Positions 17,656-26,790 of a stretch of DNA of 64,000 nucleotides are shown here, one piece after another. Location: the NCBI GenBank assembly GCA_041398565.1, contig JAWKUN010000005.1, positions 744,001-808,000 of the forward strand, given 5' to 3'. Under the pieces are notes generated by a model. It worked only from the letters and a program-made list of their open reading frames with translations, was not told where the DNA came from and ran no database searches. This DNA is from DATGPD01 sp041398565. GTDB lineage: Bacteria; Planctomycetota; UBA1135; UBA2386. Every line of letters begins with the position of its first letter. Position 1 is the first letter of the stretch. The position numbers and the translations under genes were made by a program.

Positions 17656-18267
17656 ATGGTACCGACGCTCTGGACCTGGATCGCCATCCCCGCCATCGGC
17701 GGTGTGATCGGCTACGTGACCAACTGGATTGCCGTGAAGATGATCTTCCGGCCGATCCGGCCGGTGAACGTCCTCGGCATCAAGGTGCAAGGCCTGGTCG
17801 GGCGCCGGCAACGTGACTTGGCCGAGAGCATCGGCCGTGTCGTCGGCAACCACTTGCTGTCGCACGAGGACGTCGTCGAGGCGTTCACCAAGATCGACTT
17901 CGAGGGCATCCTGTCGAAGGTGCTCGAAGCCGGCCTGGCGCCGAAGATCGCTCAGCTGCGCGGACTGCCGCTGATCGGTGGCTTCCTCACGCCGGAGCGC
18001 ATCGACGACATCAAGCAGTCGCTCATCAAGGGCATTCTGGAGCGGCGCGAAGTGATCCTCGAGCAGCTCGAAGACGCGGTCGAGAACGGCCTCGACGTCG
18101 CCGCCATCGTCACGCGCAAGGTCGCCGACTTCTCCGTCGAGAAGGTCGAGAGCATCATCCTCGAGGTGGCGCGCCGAGAGCTCCGCGCCATCGAGGTTCT
18201 GGGCGGTGTGCTCGGCGTGGTGATCGGCCTCGGCCAAGTCCTCCTCCTCTGGTGGCTCGCCAAGTAA
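17656..18267 (+). CDS. DUF445 family membrane protein
   Basis: 203 residues. The N-terminal helix and following motif, AIGGVIGYVTNWIAVKMIFRP, are diagnostic of DUF445 (YheB-like) proteins. A long amphipathic middle (residues 45-175) is followed by a C-terminal membrane helix, GVLGVVIGLGQVLLLWWL. The function of the family is not established; a membrane-organising role has been suggested for relatives. The last codons, AAG TAA, are the first six bases of the gene-end inverted repeat, so the repeat supplies the terminal Lys and the stop. Confidence 0.85.
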   Translation: MVPTLWTWIAIPAIGGVIGYVTNWIAVKMIFRPIRPVNVLGIKVQGLVGRRQRDLAESIGRVVGNHLLSHEDVVEAFTKIDFEGILSKVLEAGLAPKIAQLRGLPLIGGFLTPERIDDIKQSLIKGILERREVILEQLEDAVENGLDVAAIVTRKVADFSVEKVESIILEVARRELRAIEVLGGVLGVVIGLGQVLLLWWLAK

Positions 18268-18298
18268 CAGAGTGGAGTCTGACACCAAACTGCGCTTT
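18262..18298 (+). repeat. Gene-end inverted repeat, copy 1 (right arm decayed)
   Basis: The left arm AAGTAACAGAGTGGAG is intact and contains the stop codon of the DUF445 gene. The right arm (18283-18298) matches the consensus at only about 9 of 16 positions, so this copy would fold poorly. Confidence 0.75.
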
Positions 18299-18368
18299 CA
18301 CTACGCGGTTTCCCTAAGATCAGCGGCGTCACGCGCCGGGACGGTTTGCGCTCCGGGGGTCCGAGACG

Positions 18369-19622
18369 ATGCGACACGTAGCGATCACCACACTCTGTCT
18401 TCTGCCGGCCCTGATGCGGGCCCAGACCCCGCGGCCGGTGCACGTCGTGCCGATGCGCCCCCAGTTCGAGTACCTGCGGCCATTCCGGGTGCCCGACAAG
18501 AACCTGCAGCCGCCCCTCGAGCTGTACGACCACCTGCGCACCATGCAGGCGATCGTGCGCGCACCCGGCTCGTACAAGATCGAGATCGACAGGGAGGGCC
18601 GCGAGGTGTGCACCAGCCCGGCCTGGCGCGACGCGCGCGACAAGGCCGAGGTCGCGGCGGCGCGCATGGGCGGCTACCTCGCCGTGGTGTGCCAGGAGAG
18701 CGGCTCTGCCGCCGACCGTGGCCTTGGCTTCTACGGGGCGTACTGGGTCGACTCGATCCAGGACACCATCGCCATCATGTCGCTGATCCCGGGCGAGCCG
18801 GTGGCGAGCATCCGCGCCGACGCGATGCAGCGCGCGCTGGCCTTCTTGCGCGTGCAGTTGGCCAAGAACCGTGGTGGCAGCAGCGATCCGCGGGCACCAT
18901 CGCCGACCGAGTACGCCGGCAACGAGGCGACCGGCTCGCGCGTCTTCAACAACCCCGACGCGCCGCTCTACGACTTCGACGTCAACCCGTGGTGCGCGCT
19001 GCTCGAGTGCAAGGAAGCGCGCGACCAGGCGCAGGGTCTGTGGTTCTTGAGCGAACTGGTGAAGATCCGCAAGGATCAGGGGCCACCGACCCTGGCTCTG
19101 GTGCAGACGCTGCTGCCGGCGACGTTGACCCACTCCGAGGCCGAAGTGCGCAAGCAGGCACGGGCCTACCTCGCCGCCGTCGACCCCGAGACGCGCCCGG
19201 TTCCGGCCGACGACGCGCCCGCCGAGCAGGTGCGCGCCTGGCTCGAGGCCATCGTCTACGACGTGTTCCCACCGATTCGGCGCATCTCGTCGGGCCTGGT
19301 CGAGCTGTATCCGAGCGCTGACCTCGACCGCGTCGCCGCCACCGGCAAGGACCTACTCTCGCGCGACGCCATCGGCAGCACTGCGAGCGGCACCGTGAAC
19401 GGCCTCTACTACCGTGGCTTCAAGCTGCAGCGTCTGCCCGACCCGCTCGACCGCCTGGGCTTGCCCACCGACGCCGTCGTCACCCACGTCAACGGCGTGC
19501 CGGTGACCGACAGCAAAGGGCTCCTGCAGACCATCGAGCTGTTCGTCGCGCGCCGCCAGACGCTGATCGTCGAATACGTGGCCAAGGAGCAGCAGAAAGC
19601 GCTCGAGTTCCGCTTGAAGTGA
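18369..19622 (+). CDS. Secreted protein with C-terminal PDZ-like domain
   Basis: 417 residues, signal peptide MRHVAITTLCLLPALMRAQ. The first 300 residues match no family I recognise; they are helical and contain a probable armadillo/HEAT-like stretch (LVQTLLPATLTHSEAEVRKQARAYLAAV). The last 80 residues look like a PDZ fold: YYRGFKLQRLPDPLDRLGL, then DAVVTHVNGVPVTDSKGLLQTIELF, as in HtrA PDZ domains. PDZ domains bind peptide C-termini, so a periplasmic scaffold or quality-control role is possible. A TAAGAT hexamer at 18315-18320 is a candidate -10, giving a leader of about 40 nt. Confidence 0.75.
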   Translation: MRHVAITTLCLLPALMRAQTPRPVHVVPMRPQFEYLRPFRVPDKNLQPPLELYDHLRTMQAIVRAPGSYKIEIDREGREVCTSPAWRDARDKAEVAAARMGGYLAVVCQESGSAADRGLGFYGAYWVDSIQDTIAIMSLIPGEPVASIRADAMQRALAFLRVQLAKNRGGSSDPRAPSPTEYAGNEATGSRVFNNPDAPLYDFDVNPWCALLECKEARDQAQGLWFLSELVKIRKDQGPPTLALVQTLLPATLTHSEAEVRKQARAYLAAVDPETRPVPADDAPAEQVRAWLEAIVYDVFPPIRRISSGLVELYPSADLDRVAATGKDLLSRDAIGSTASGTVNGLYYRGFKLQRLPDPLDRLGLPTDAVVTHVNGVPVTDSKGLLQTIELFVARRQTLIVEYVAKEQQKALEFRLK

Positions 19623-19645
19623 GGTCGCGGTGCGACGGCGCGGGC

Positions 19646-19651
19646 TAGCCT
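19646..19651 (+). promoter_or_regulatory. TANNNT -10 element for the ABC-F gene
   Basis: TAGCCT, 12 nt before ATG 19664. Confidence 0.4.
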
Positions 19652-19663
19652 TGCGCCTTCGCC

Positions 19664-21559
19664 ATGATCAGCCTCAGCCAGATCGAGCGCCGCTTCGGCG
19701 ACAACCTCGTGCTCGAGGGTGCCGGCCTGCGCGTCGAGCCCAAGGCGCGCATCGGCATCATCGGCGACAACGGCGCCGGCAAGACGACGCTGATCAAGAT
19801 CCTGGCCGGGGTCGACGAGGCCGACCGAGGCACGCGCCAGGCGCGCAAGGCCCTGCGCATCGCCTACGGCGCTCAGATCCCGCAGATCCAGTCCGGATCC
19901 ACGCTCCTCGACTACGTGCGGATCGGCAACGGCGACTTCGAGCGCCTCGGCGCCGCCCTGGCGACGCTGGAGAAGACGCTTGCCGCGCGCCCCGACGACC
20001 CCTACGCGCTCGAGGACTACGGGCACTTGCAGGCGGTGTTCGAGGCCGGCGGTGGCTACCAGCGCCAGAACCTGTGCGAGCGGGTGTTGTCGGGCCTCGG
20101 GTTCGGGCCCGAGTGGTTCGCGCGCGACGCATCGGTGCTGTCCGGTGGCGAGAAGTCGCGCGTGTCGCTCGCCGCGCTGATGACCACGCCCGCCGACCTC
20201 CTGATCCTCGACGAGCCGACCAACCACCTCGACCTCCAGGGCATCGAGTTCCTCGAGGACTTCGTGCAGCGTTATCCGGGCGCGGTGGTCGTCGTCAGCC
20301 ACGACCGCGCCTTCCTCGACGCCACGTGCCGCGAGATCGTCGAGGTCGAGGGGGGAACGACGGCATCGTTCTCCGGCAACTACACCGCCTACGCCCAGCA
20401 GCGCGACAGCAACCTGCTGACCCAGGCACGCGCCTACAAGAACCAGCAGGACTTCGTCGCCAAGGAGACGGACTACATCCGTCGCAACATGGCGGGGCAG
20501 AACTCGGCGCAGGCGAAGGGGCGACTCAAGCGCCTGCAGCGGCTCGAGCTGATCAGCCGGCCGAAGGGGCCGAACGCGCGCATGACTCTGCGCTTCGCAG
20601 GTGGCCGCGGCCAGAAGGGGCAGACGATCGTCGACATCGAGGGTGCGAGCGCCAGGCTGCCCGACGGGCGCGTGCTGTTCTCGGGCCTCGACCTCCGCGT
20701 GTTCCACGGCGAAGTGCTGGCGATGCTGGGGCGCAACGGTGTCGGCAAGAGCACGCTGCTGCGCTGGATCGCCGGCCAAGACAGCTTCGTGCAGGGGCGT
20801 ATCGAGCGCGCCGTCGGCGCGCGCGCCGGCTACTTCAGCCAGGAGATGCACGAGTTGCCCAGCAGTGGCACCGTGCTCGACGCGTTGCGCGCACGCGAAG
20901 TGACGACGCCGGAGAAGGAGCTGCGCGACCACCTGGCGCTGTTCCTGTTCCGCGACGACGACGTCGAGCTGCCGGTGAGCGGCCTGTCCGGCGGCGAGAA
21001 ACGCCGCCTGTGCCTCGCTCGCCTGACCCGGACCAACTACGACTTCCTCTGCCTCGACGAGCCGACCAACCATCTCGACATCGCCACGCGCGAACGACTC
21101 GAGGAGGCACTCGGCAACTACACCGGCGCCGTCATCATGATCAGCCACGACCGGGCGTTCGTGCGTGCGCTCGCCGACCGGGTGTTCGTGCTCGACGAGC
21201 GCGGTGGTCGCATGTTCGACGGCGGCTTCGACCAGTATCTGACGCGCAGCGCCGAGGAGGCGAAGGCGGCGCGGGCGGCGGAGGCGACCCAACGCGCCAA
21301 GGCAACGCCGCAGACCATCGCCGCGCCGCGCGCTGCCGAGTCTGCGGCGACGAGCGGCAAGGTCCGCAACCCGCAAATGTTCGCGAAGCTCGAGGCCGAC
21401 ATCTTCGCGATGGAGGACGAACTCAAGGCGCTGCGCGATGCGATGACGCGGGAGGACGTCTACCGCGACTCGGCGAAACTCAGGTCGCTGCAGCAGCAGG
21501 AGGCCGACCTGCAAGCGAGGCTCGCCGATGCCTACCAGCGCTGGGAGTCGTGGTCCTAG
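19664..21559 (+). CDS. ABC-F ATPase (Uup/EttA-type ribosome-associated)
   Basis: 631 residues with two ABC domains and no membrane segments, the ABC-F plan. Walker A motifs are GDNGAGKTT (near residue 37) and GRNGVGKST (near 357); signatures are LSGGEKSR and LSGGEKRR; Walker B motifs are LLILDEPTNHLDL and FLCLDEPTNHLDI. The linker between the domains is charged (NMAGQNSAQAKGRLKRLQRLE), the P-site tRNA interaction motif region. The C-terminus has a coiled coil (EADIFAMEDELKALRDAM), which favours the Uup branch. Such proteins bind the ribosomal E site and rescue or tune translation. It converges on the next gene with copy 2 of the gene-end repeat between them. Confidence 0.92.
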   Translation: MISLSQIERRFGDNLVLEGAGLRVEPKARIGIIGDNGAGKTTLIKILAGVDEADRGTRQARKALRIAYGAQIPQIQSGSTLLDYVRIGNGDFERLGAALATLEKTLAARPDDPYALEDYGHLQAVFEAGGGYQRQNLCERVLSGLGFGPEWFARDASVLSGGEKSRVSLAALMTTPADLLILDEPTNHLDLQGIEFLEDFVQRYPGAVVVVSHDRAFLDATCREIVEVEGGTTASFSGNYTAYAQQRDSNLLTQARAYKNQQDFVAKETDYIRRNMAGQNSAQAKGRLKRLQRLELISRPKGPNARMTLRFAGGRGQKGQTIVDIEGASARLPDGRVLFSGLDLRVFHGEVLAMLGRNGVGKSTLLRWIAGQDSFVQGRIERAVGARAGYFSQEMHELPSSGTVLDALRAREVTTPEKELRDHLALFLFRDDDVELPVSGLSGGEKRRLCLARLTRTNYDFLCLDEPTNHLDIATRERLEEALGNYTGAVIMISHDRAFVRALADRVFVLDERGGRMFDGGFDQYLTRSAEEAKAARAAEATQRAKATPQTIAAPRAAESAATSGKVRNPQMFAKLEADIFAMEDELKALRDAMTREDVYRDSAKLRSLQQQEADLQARLADAYQRWESWS

Positions 21560-21573
21560 GAAAACCCGTAGCG

Positions 21574-21610
21574 AAGTAACAGGGTGGAGCCTGACTCCAC
21601 TCTGTTACTT
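21574..21610. repeat. Gene-end inverted repeat, copy 2
   Basis: Arms AAGTAACAGGGTGGAG and CTCCACTCTGTTACTT (one G-T type mismatch) with a 5-nt CCTGA loop lie between two convergent genes. On the minus strand its AAGTAA supplies the last Lys and stop of the 905-residue protein. A 16-bp stem could terminate transcription from both sides. Confidence 0.85.
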
Positions 21611-24322
21611 GCGGGTGAGGGTGGCGCGGGCGCGGAGGCCGTCCTTCTCGAAGGTGAGGCCGAAGTCGCCGGCGGTCAGGCGCTCGACGATGGGGGGGAA
21701 GACGGGGCCGCTGCGGGGAGCGAACGGTGAGCCATAGGTGCTCGACTCGACGCAGTGTCGGGCGTCGCTCCACAGGTACTGGCCGCCGCCCGGGCAAGTG
21801 GGGCGCACCTTGAACAAGCGCTCGTGCACGTCGACCGGATCGAGGTCGGGGAACAGGCGCTTCCACTCGTCGAGGATCGGCAGGTTCTGGTACGAGTAGC
21901 GCTGCAGCTCGTCGCGCGCGACCTTGCCGCTCAACTGACGCAAGGCCTGGGCGCCGGTGGCGCTCACGTGCAGCGCCATACTCTCGCCGAGCACCGGCAC
22001 GGGATCGGGGGCCGGCGGCGTGTCACCATCCTTGGCGCCACCGTCCTTGACCGTGGCCGCCGCCACCTCGCGGTCGAGCGCCCGTTTGACGAGGTCCTCG
22101 TTCAGCGAGAACAAGACTCGCTTGCCCGAGACCGCGTAGAAGAGCGCCGCGTGCTCGAGCTCGCGCATCTCGCGCTTGCTCTCCTCCGACGGACCGACGC
22201 GCACGTACTTCTTGCCGCCGTGGTCCTGCGCCGCCCAGCTGGTCATGCCGGGCGCAGTGTCCTCGACGAAGGCGCGCAGGCCGGCAAGGAAGGCAGTGAG
22301 CCGCAAGGGGCTCTTCACCGCGACTTCCAGGCCTATCGGCAGGCGGTACCAGTTGTCCCGCATGAACTCGTCGGGATCGCCCGCCGCAGCCAGGTCGGCG
22401 AAGAACGGATCGGGGTCGGCAAAGAGCGCCACCGTCTCGCCCATCCAGGCCAACGGGTCGACATCGAGGCCTGGCGCCATCGACGCCGCCAAGCGCGTGC
22501 CCATCTTGAACGGCCGCGACGCCGGGTTGATCGCCATCATCAGGCGCGCCAGCACCGGGTGCGCGTCGGCGAGCGCCGGATCGATCTTGGCCCCCAGCGA
22601 CACCTCGATGCTCTTCTTGTAGTCGGACGCCGCGATCAGCGGCATGACGCTGACGTCGGCCGCGAGCACCTTGTCGTCGACCTGCACGCGCAGGGCGATC
22701 GGATCGAAGAACTGGGTCCAGTTGCGCTGGTAGCCATCACGCCAACGCCCGTAAGCGTCGGCCTCGGCCTCGGTCACGCTGTCGAGGGCCAGCTCCGCGA
22801 CCGGCGTGCAGAACCACAGCGACCCCCAGCGCGCCGAATGCACACCGTCGCGGTCGAGCCACATCTCGTCGCCGGGCACGGCCAAGTCCTTCTTGGCGAT
22901 CTTGCCCCGTACCAGCTCCTCGGCGTGCGCCGCCGTGGTCTCGAACAGCTGCGCCAGCGCCCGCATGCGCCGGTGTTCGCCGATGCGCCAGCGGGCGCTG
23001 CACCAGCGGCGGATGGTGGCGTCGGTGAGCATCGCGAAGCCGGTCTCGTCGCCACCGCGGGCGTAGCGGTCGCGGAAGTAGACGTACTCCGGCGCACTCG
23101 CCAGCGCCGGCACCGTACCCTTGGCGACGTCGATCAGCCGCTCGATCTGCGCTTTGCTGTTGCCGATCGCCACCGCGCCGGTCAGCGCCACCGCGTAGCG
23201 CGACACGCGCCGGTCGCGCGAGGCGCGACCGAGGTAACGCACGCCGGCGTGCTCGCCGCCGACATCGACGGCGTCACCCGCGGTCTTCGACATGTGCTGC
23301 CACAGCGCGTCCAGCGTCGTCTCGGCCTCGCCGGCCTCGACCAGGAGCGCCACGTCGGTGCCGGTGCGGTAGCTGACGTCCGAGCCGGTGAGCACGGCGC
23401 TGCCGGCGCCGACGATGCCGGCGATCTCGCCGGCGCGCACGCCTAGCTGATCCTCGTAGCGCCGCAGCAGGTTCTCGTCCTGGCAGCGAGGCTCCATCGC
23501 CTGTAACACCGGCGCCCCGTTCTGGTCGGCCTCGCGCAACAGACGCGCGCCGCGCGCCAGATCGGATACGAAGAAGGCGTGCTGATCGGCCGGCACGCAG
23601 CGCGCCAGCGGGTCGAGCTGTGGCTTCAGCTTCTCGACCAGCGCCGTCCAGTCATACTCGCGCACGTCGATGCCGGGCAGCGACGCCAACGCCACCTCGC
23701 CGCCGCCGTCGCCGCGCACGTTCATGTCGCGGTCGAGCTGCAGGTTCTCGGCCAGCGCCCGCCCGGCGGTGAACATCTCGTACGCCTCGTCTCCGAACTC
23801 GCCGCCGCCCCTGCCGCGACCCACCGGCGCCGTCTCCCCGAGCTTGGCGCTCAGACCCTCGAGCCGATGCCGGAACCAGGCGCCGCCAGCCCAGCCGAGT
23901 TGGAGCAGGCGGGCGTAGGCGTCGCGCTCGGCCCGCACGACGGCGTTCTCCTCCTTGGCGTCGGCGCGGTCGGCCGGGATCTCGAAACGCCAAACCTGCC
24001 AGCCCGATCGGTAGTGACCGATCGCGATCGTCCCTTGCACCGTCTTGCCGGGCGCCGCCCGTGCGAGCAGGTGGACCTCCTCACGCCACGCGTTCGGGGT
24101 CGGGCCCAGGTCGAGCCAGGCCTGCCCGCCGTCGATGGCGACGCGCGGCTCCGACCATCCCCAGCCGTTCGCCGCCTGGACGAGCTGATTGGCGTCGCCC
24201 TCGACGAGCGTCAGGGCGGCGAGCGGCACGTTGAAGTACGCATCCTGCGCCGGCGCGACGGCAGCGAGCGTGGAGAACGCGACGAGGAGGAGTCGGTGTT
24301 TCACCCTCGCATCGAACGCCAT
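21605..24322 (-). CDS. Large secreted protein of unknown function
   Basis: 905 residues with a signal peptide (HRLLLVAFSTLAAVAPAQ). I do not recognise the family. Middle segments resemble the bacterial DUF3352-like layout: alternating ATPase-free alpha/beta units with phrases such as VSRYAVALTGAVAIGNSKAQIERLIDVAKG and YVYFRDRYARG, and a later FSLNEDLVKRALDRE. No catalytic motif stands out. ATG 24322 is used because the signal peptide follows within ten residues. Its stop lies inside gene-end repeat copy 2. It is divergent from the 286-residue secreted protein across a 251-nt gap. Confidence 0.75.
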   Translation of the reverse strand: MAFDARVKHRLLLVAFSTLAAVAPAQDAYFNVPLAALTLVEGDANQLVQAANGWGWSEPRVAIDGGQAWLDLGPTPNAWREEVHLLARAAPGKTVQGTIAIGHYRSGWQVWRFEIPADRADAKEENAVVRAERDAYARLLQLGWAGGAWFRHRLEGLSAKLGETAPVGRGRGGGEFGDEAYEMFTAGRALAENLQLDRDMNVRGDGGGEVALASLPGIDVREYDWTALVEKLKPQLDPLARCVPADQHAFFVSDLARGARLLREADQNGAPVLQAMEPRCQDENLLRRYEDQLGVRAGEIAGIVGAGSAVLTGSDVSYRTGTDVALLVEAGEAETTLDALWQHMSKTAGDAVDVGGEHAGVRYLGRASRDRRVSRYAVALTGAVAIGNSKAQIERLIDVAKGTVPALASAPEYVYFRDRYARGGDETGFAMLTDATIRRWCSARWRIGEHRRMRALAQLFETTAAHAEELVRGKIAKKDLAVPGDEMWLDRDGVHSARWGSLWFCTPVAELALDSVTEAEADAYGRWRDGYQRNWTQFFDPIALRVQVDDKVLAADVSVMPLIAASDYKKSIEVSLGAKIDPALADAHPVLARLMMAINPASRPFKMGTRLAASMAPGLDVDPLAWMGETVALFADPDPFFADLAAAGDPDEFMRDNWYRLPIGLEVAVKSPLRLTAFLAGLRAFVEDTAPGMTSWAAQDHGGKKYVRVGPSEESKREMRELEHAALFYAVSGKRVLFSLNEDLVKRALDREVAAATVKDGGAKDGDTPPAPDPVPVLGESMALHVSATGAQALRQLSGKVARDELQRYSYQNLPILDEWKRLFPDLDPVDVHERLFKVRPTCPGGGQYLWSDARHCVESSTYGSPFAPRSGPVFPPIVERLTAGDFGLTFEKDGLRARATLTRK

Positions 24323-24573
24323 CGCCGGCGCCGGCGCAATTCGGTGCACGGCACCCTCGGGCGTCCGGCTCGAGGTGCGTTGTTCGAACCTGGTGTTCCT
24401 GCACGACAAGCAGGACTGCGTCCAGGGCCTGCATCGCGGCCGCGCGTGGCTCGATCGGCCCTGTCCGTCAACGGGCCGCGCGCGCTGGCGAGGATTCCAC
24501 GGTTCTCGCGTCACGGCTCCACCCCCGACTGCCATCTGTCCGGCGTCCAACGAACCAAGAAGGACACGCGACG

Positions 24574-25434
24574 ATGAAGACCACCCTCGCTCTCTGCCTC
24601 CTCACCGCAACTGGCCTCAGCGCCCAGGCCTCGACCACGCGGACCGTAGGCAACCGCACCCTCGGCGCGCTCAGCAAGCTGGCGGCGGACACGTTCCCCG
24701 GGAGCACCGCGGGTGCCACTTGCGAGAGCCGGCTCAGCGACCACAGCGGGAGCGAGGAATACGTCAGGATCGACGCTCGTTTCCGGCTGATTCCCTCTTC
24801 CTTCCAGCATGAGCAGCGGGTGCGTCTCTACATCGGCGGCACGCTGCTGTACTACCGGAATCAGGCATCCACGCGCCTGATCCGCGAAGACGCGGACGAG
24901 TCGATCGCGAGCTTCAAGACCCAGACTCGATTCGTCGAGGTGGACCTCGCGAACACCACTGGTACCGAGGCAGGCAGCGGCGGCGCGATCGGCGGCAATC
25001 CGTACCTCGCCATCTACACGACGATCGGCGCGCGTGGCCAGCTGACGGCTGCCTCGGCACGGACCGGCAACCTCGTCGGCGCCGACGCGGACTTGCGGAC
25101 CTGGGCTTGGAGTTCAGGGGCCTCGGTCGGAATCGGTGTACCCAGCGGCGGGCTCTCCGCTTCCCAGGTCAACTCGACCATGAACGTGAAGGACCGCTTG
25201 TGGCTCAGCATGCAGGCGACGCCGCAGTCGGCCGGCGGCACCCTCTACGCCATGGCGAACGACAATTCCGTCTACCAGCACTTCTCTGCGACGGGGGTCT
25301 TCTATCCCATCAACTGCTTGACGCCGGTCTTCGGCGGGTGGATCTCGATCCCGTATCCGGCCTACTTCGACGAATCCCGGGGCCTCGTCAACGACGTCAA
25401 GCTGTTCCCGAGCCGCACGCTCGCGGTGGATTGA
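24574..25434 (+). CDS. Secreted protein of unknown function (286 aa)
   Basis: Signal peptide MKTTLALCLLTATGLSAQA, then a single beta-rich domain with many Ser, Thr and Gly residues and no recognised motif. AAGAAGGA lies about 10 nt before ATG 24574, a good ribosome binding site. The pattern RVRLYIGGTLLYYRNQAS suggests a beta-sandwich. No anchor or sorting signal is visible at the C-terminus. Confidence 0.75.
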   Translation: MKTTLALCLLTATGLSAQASTTRTVGNRTLGALSKLAADTFPGSTAGATCESRLSDHSGSEEYVRIDARFRLIPSSFQHEQRVRLYIGGTLLYYRNQASTRLIREDADESIASFKTQTRFVEVDLANTTGTEAGSGGAIGGNPYLAIYTTIGARGQLTAASARTGNLVGADADLRTWAWSSGASVGIGVPSGGLSASQVNSTMNVKDRLWLSMQATPQSAGGTLYAMANDNSVYQHFSATGVFYPINCLTPVFGGWISIPYPAYFDESRGLVNDVKLFPSRTLAVD

Positions 25435-25447
25435 CCAGGCTCCCGAA

Positions 25448-25468
25448 GACCGGCGGATTCCTCCGGTC
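25448..25468 (+). terminator. Hairpin terminator candidate
   Basis: GACCGG and CCGGTC pair around a 9-nt loop, 13 nt after the stop of the 286-residue protein. Confidence 0.4.
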
Positions 25469-25507
25469 GGCGCGTCACGGACCGCAGCCGCTTGCCATCC
25501 GTTCGGC

Positions 25508-26518
25508 ATGACCACGAAACGCAACCTGCTCGTGCTGTCCGCCACGGCCATCCTCGGATCGATGGCGTGGATGCTGCTCCCGCGCTTGCCAGAGACCGCG
25601 CCGGCCACAGCTCGTTCCGCGGCCCAACCAGGAACGAAGCCGATCGCCACGGAGACAACTGCCACTCGCATGCGAGTGCCCGCGACCAGGCAGGCGATCG
25701 ACGCCCCGCCCGCGATCGACGGAGCCACTCCGTCCAACACGCCCTCAGCCGGCCACAGTCTCCCGGCGGGGATCCTGCAGATGCGTCGAGACGTGGTCGC
25801 CGCGTTCTCGGCCGAGGACGCGCTCGTGCGGGCCACGACCCTCCTGTCGCGTGAGGCCCTCGACGAACGCGCGACCCACGAACTCGGCGACGTGTTTTGT
25901 GCGATGACCTGGGCCGCCGCCGATCGCGGCGATGTCCTCGCGACCCTCGAGGCACGCGTGCTCGGCGGCACCCTCGATCGCGAGGTCGCGGACTTCGCGC
26001 TCTGCGCGATCGCCCAGGCCGAGACCGACGACTCGCAGACCGCACTCGTGCGCCTGGCGCAGAACGCGGCGACGCCCCGGCTGCGGGCGGCGTGCATGCG
26101 CGCGATGCACCACCTCGAAGCCCCATCGGTGCAGACGTTCGATCACCTGGCACGCGCAGCGACGTTGTCGGGCATCGAAGGCTCGACCGGCATGCTCGTG
26201 CTCGGCGCGCTCACGGGGCGAGGCGCCGATCGCGAGGACCCCGGCGCGCGGCTGCTCGAACGGCAACCATCGTTCGACTCACCCGACTACGAGCTGTGGC
26301 TGGCCGCCTGGGGCAACACCGACTCGCCACGAGCCGCTGACATCGCGACGCTCGGCTACCACCGCGCCACGAGCACGGCCGGGTGCCTCGCCGCGCTCGA
26401 GGCCCTACGGCGAGCGCGGGGACCGGTCGCCGACCAGTTGCTGCGCGAAGCCAGCGCACACCCGTCGCCGGAGGTACGCGCCGAGGCCGCGCGGATCTCG
26501 GGCGCGCGGGGTACGTGA
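25508..26518 (+). CDS. Membrane-anchored HEAT-repeat-like protein
   Basis: 336 residues. An N-terminal hydrophobic helix (NLLVLSATAILGSMAWML) acts as signal or anchor, followed by a Pro/Ala/Thr-rich linker to about residue 85. The rest is all-helical with repeated units such as DDSQTALVRLAQNAATPRLRAACMRAM and SPEVRAEAARISG, as in HEAT-repeat proteins that bind other proteins. No enzymatic motif. It stands alone between the 286-residue secreted protein and argS. Confidence 0.7.
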   Translation: MTTKRNLLVLSATAILGSMAWMLLPRLPETAPATARSAAQPGTKPIATETTATRMRVPATRQAIDAPPAIDGATPSNTPSAGHSLPAGILQMRRDVVAAFSAEDALVRATTLLSREALDERATHELGDVFCAMTWAAADRGDVLATLEARVLGGTLDREVADFALCAIAQAETDDSQTALVRLAQNAATPRLRAACMRAMHHLEAPSVQTFDHLARAATLSGIEGSTGMLVLGALTGRGADREDPGARLLERQPSFDSPDYELWLAAWGNTDSPRAADIATLGYHRATSTAGCLAALEALRRARGPVADQLLREASAHPSPEVRAEAARISGARGT

Positions 26519-26677
26519 GCGAGCCCCGCAAAGGATCCTGGGCTGTTCGCGGCGACGGAGCAGCGAGGCACACACAGGTCGACTCCGGTCAGGTTGCCTA
26601 CGCTCGGGCGATCGCGAAGGCTCGACGGCGCTCCGCGCATCGAGTGCCCCGGAGGAGTCGGCGTCGCGGGATCCATC

Positions 26678-26692
26678 CGCGGCGGAGCCGCG
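26678..26692 (+). terminator. Weak hairpin between the HEAT-like gene and argS
   Basis: CGCGGC and GCCGCG pair around GGA in the 272-nt gap upstream of argS. It could end the upstream transcript or be part of the argS leader. Confidence 0.3.
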
Positions 26693-26790
26693 CCTCCCGT
26701 GACGCGGACTCCTGTTGGCGCAATTCGGCACCCGCGCTGGAAATCCCGCGGCGGCCAGGCTCGCATCGCCCCCTCGCCACGCGCCCGACG

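Noticed and set aside
21741..24577. Plus-strand open frames opposite the 905-residue protein
   Set aside because: Composition is dominated by Arg, Gly, Ala and His with no signal peptide or motif; the minus-strand frame has the signal peptide and natural codon use.
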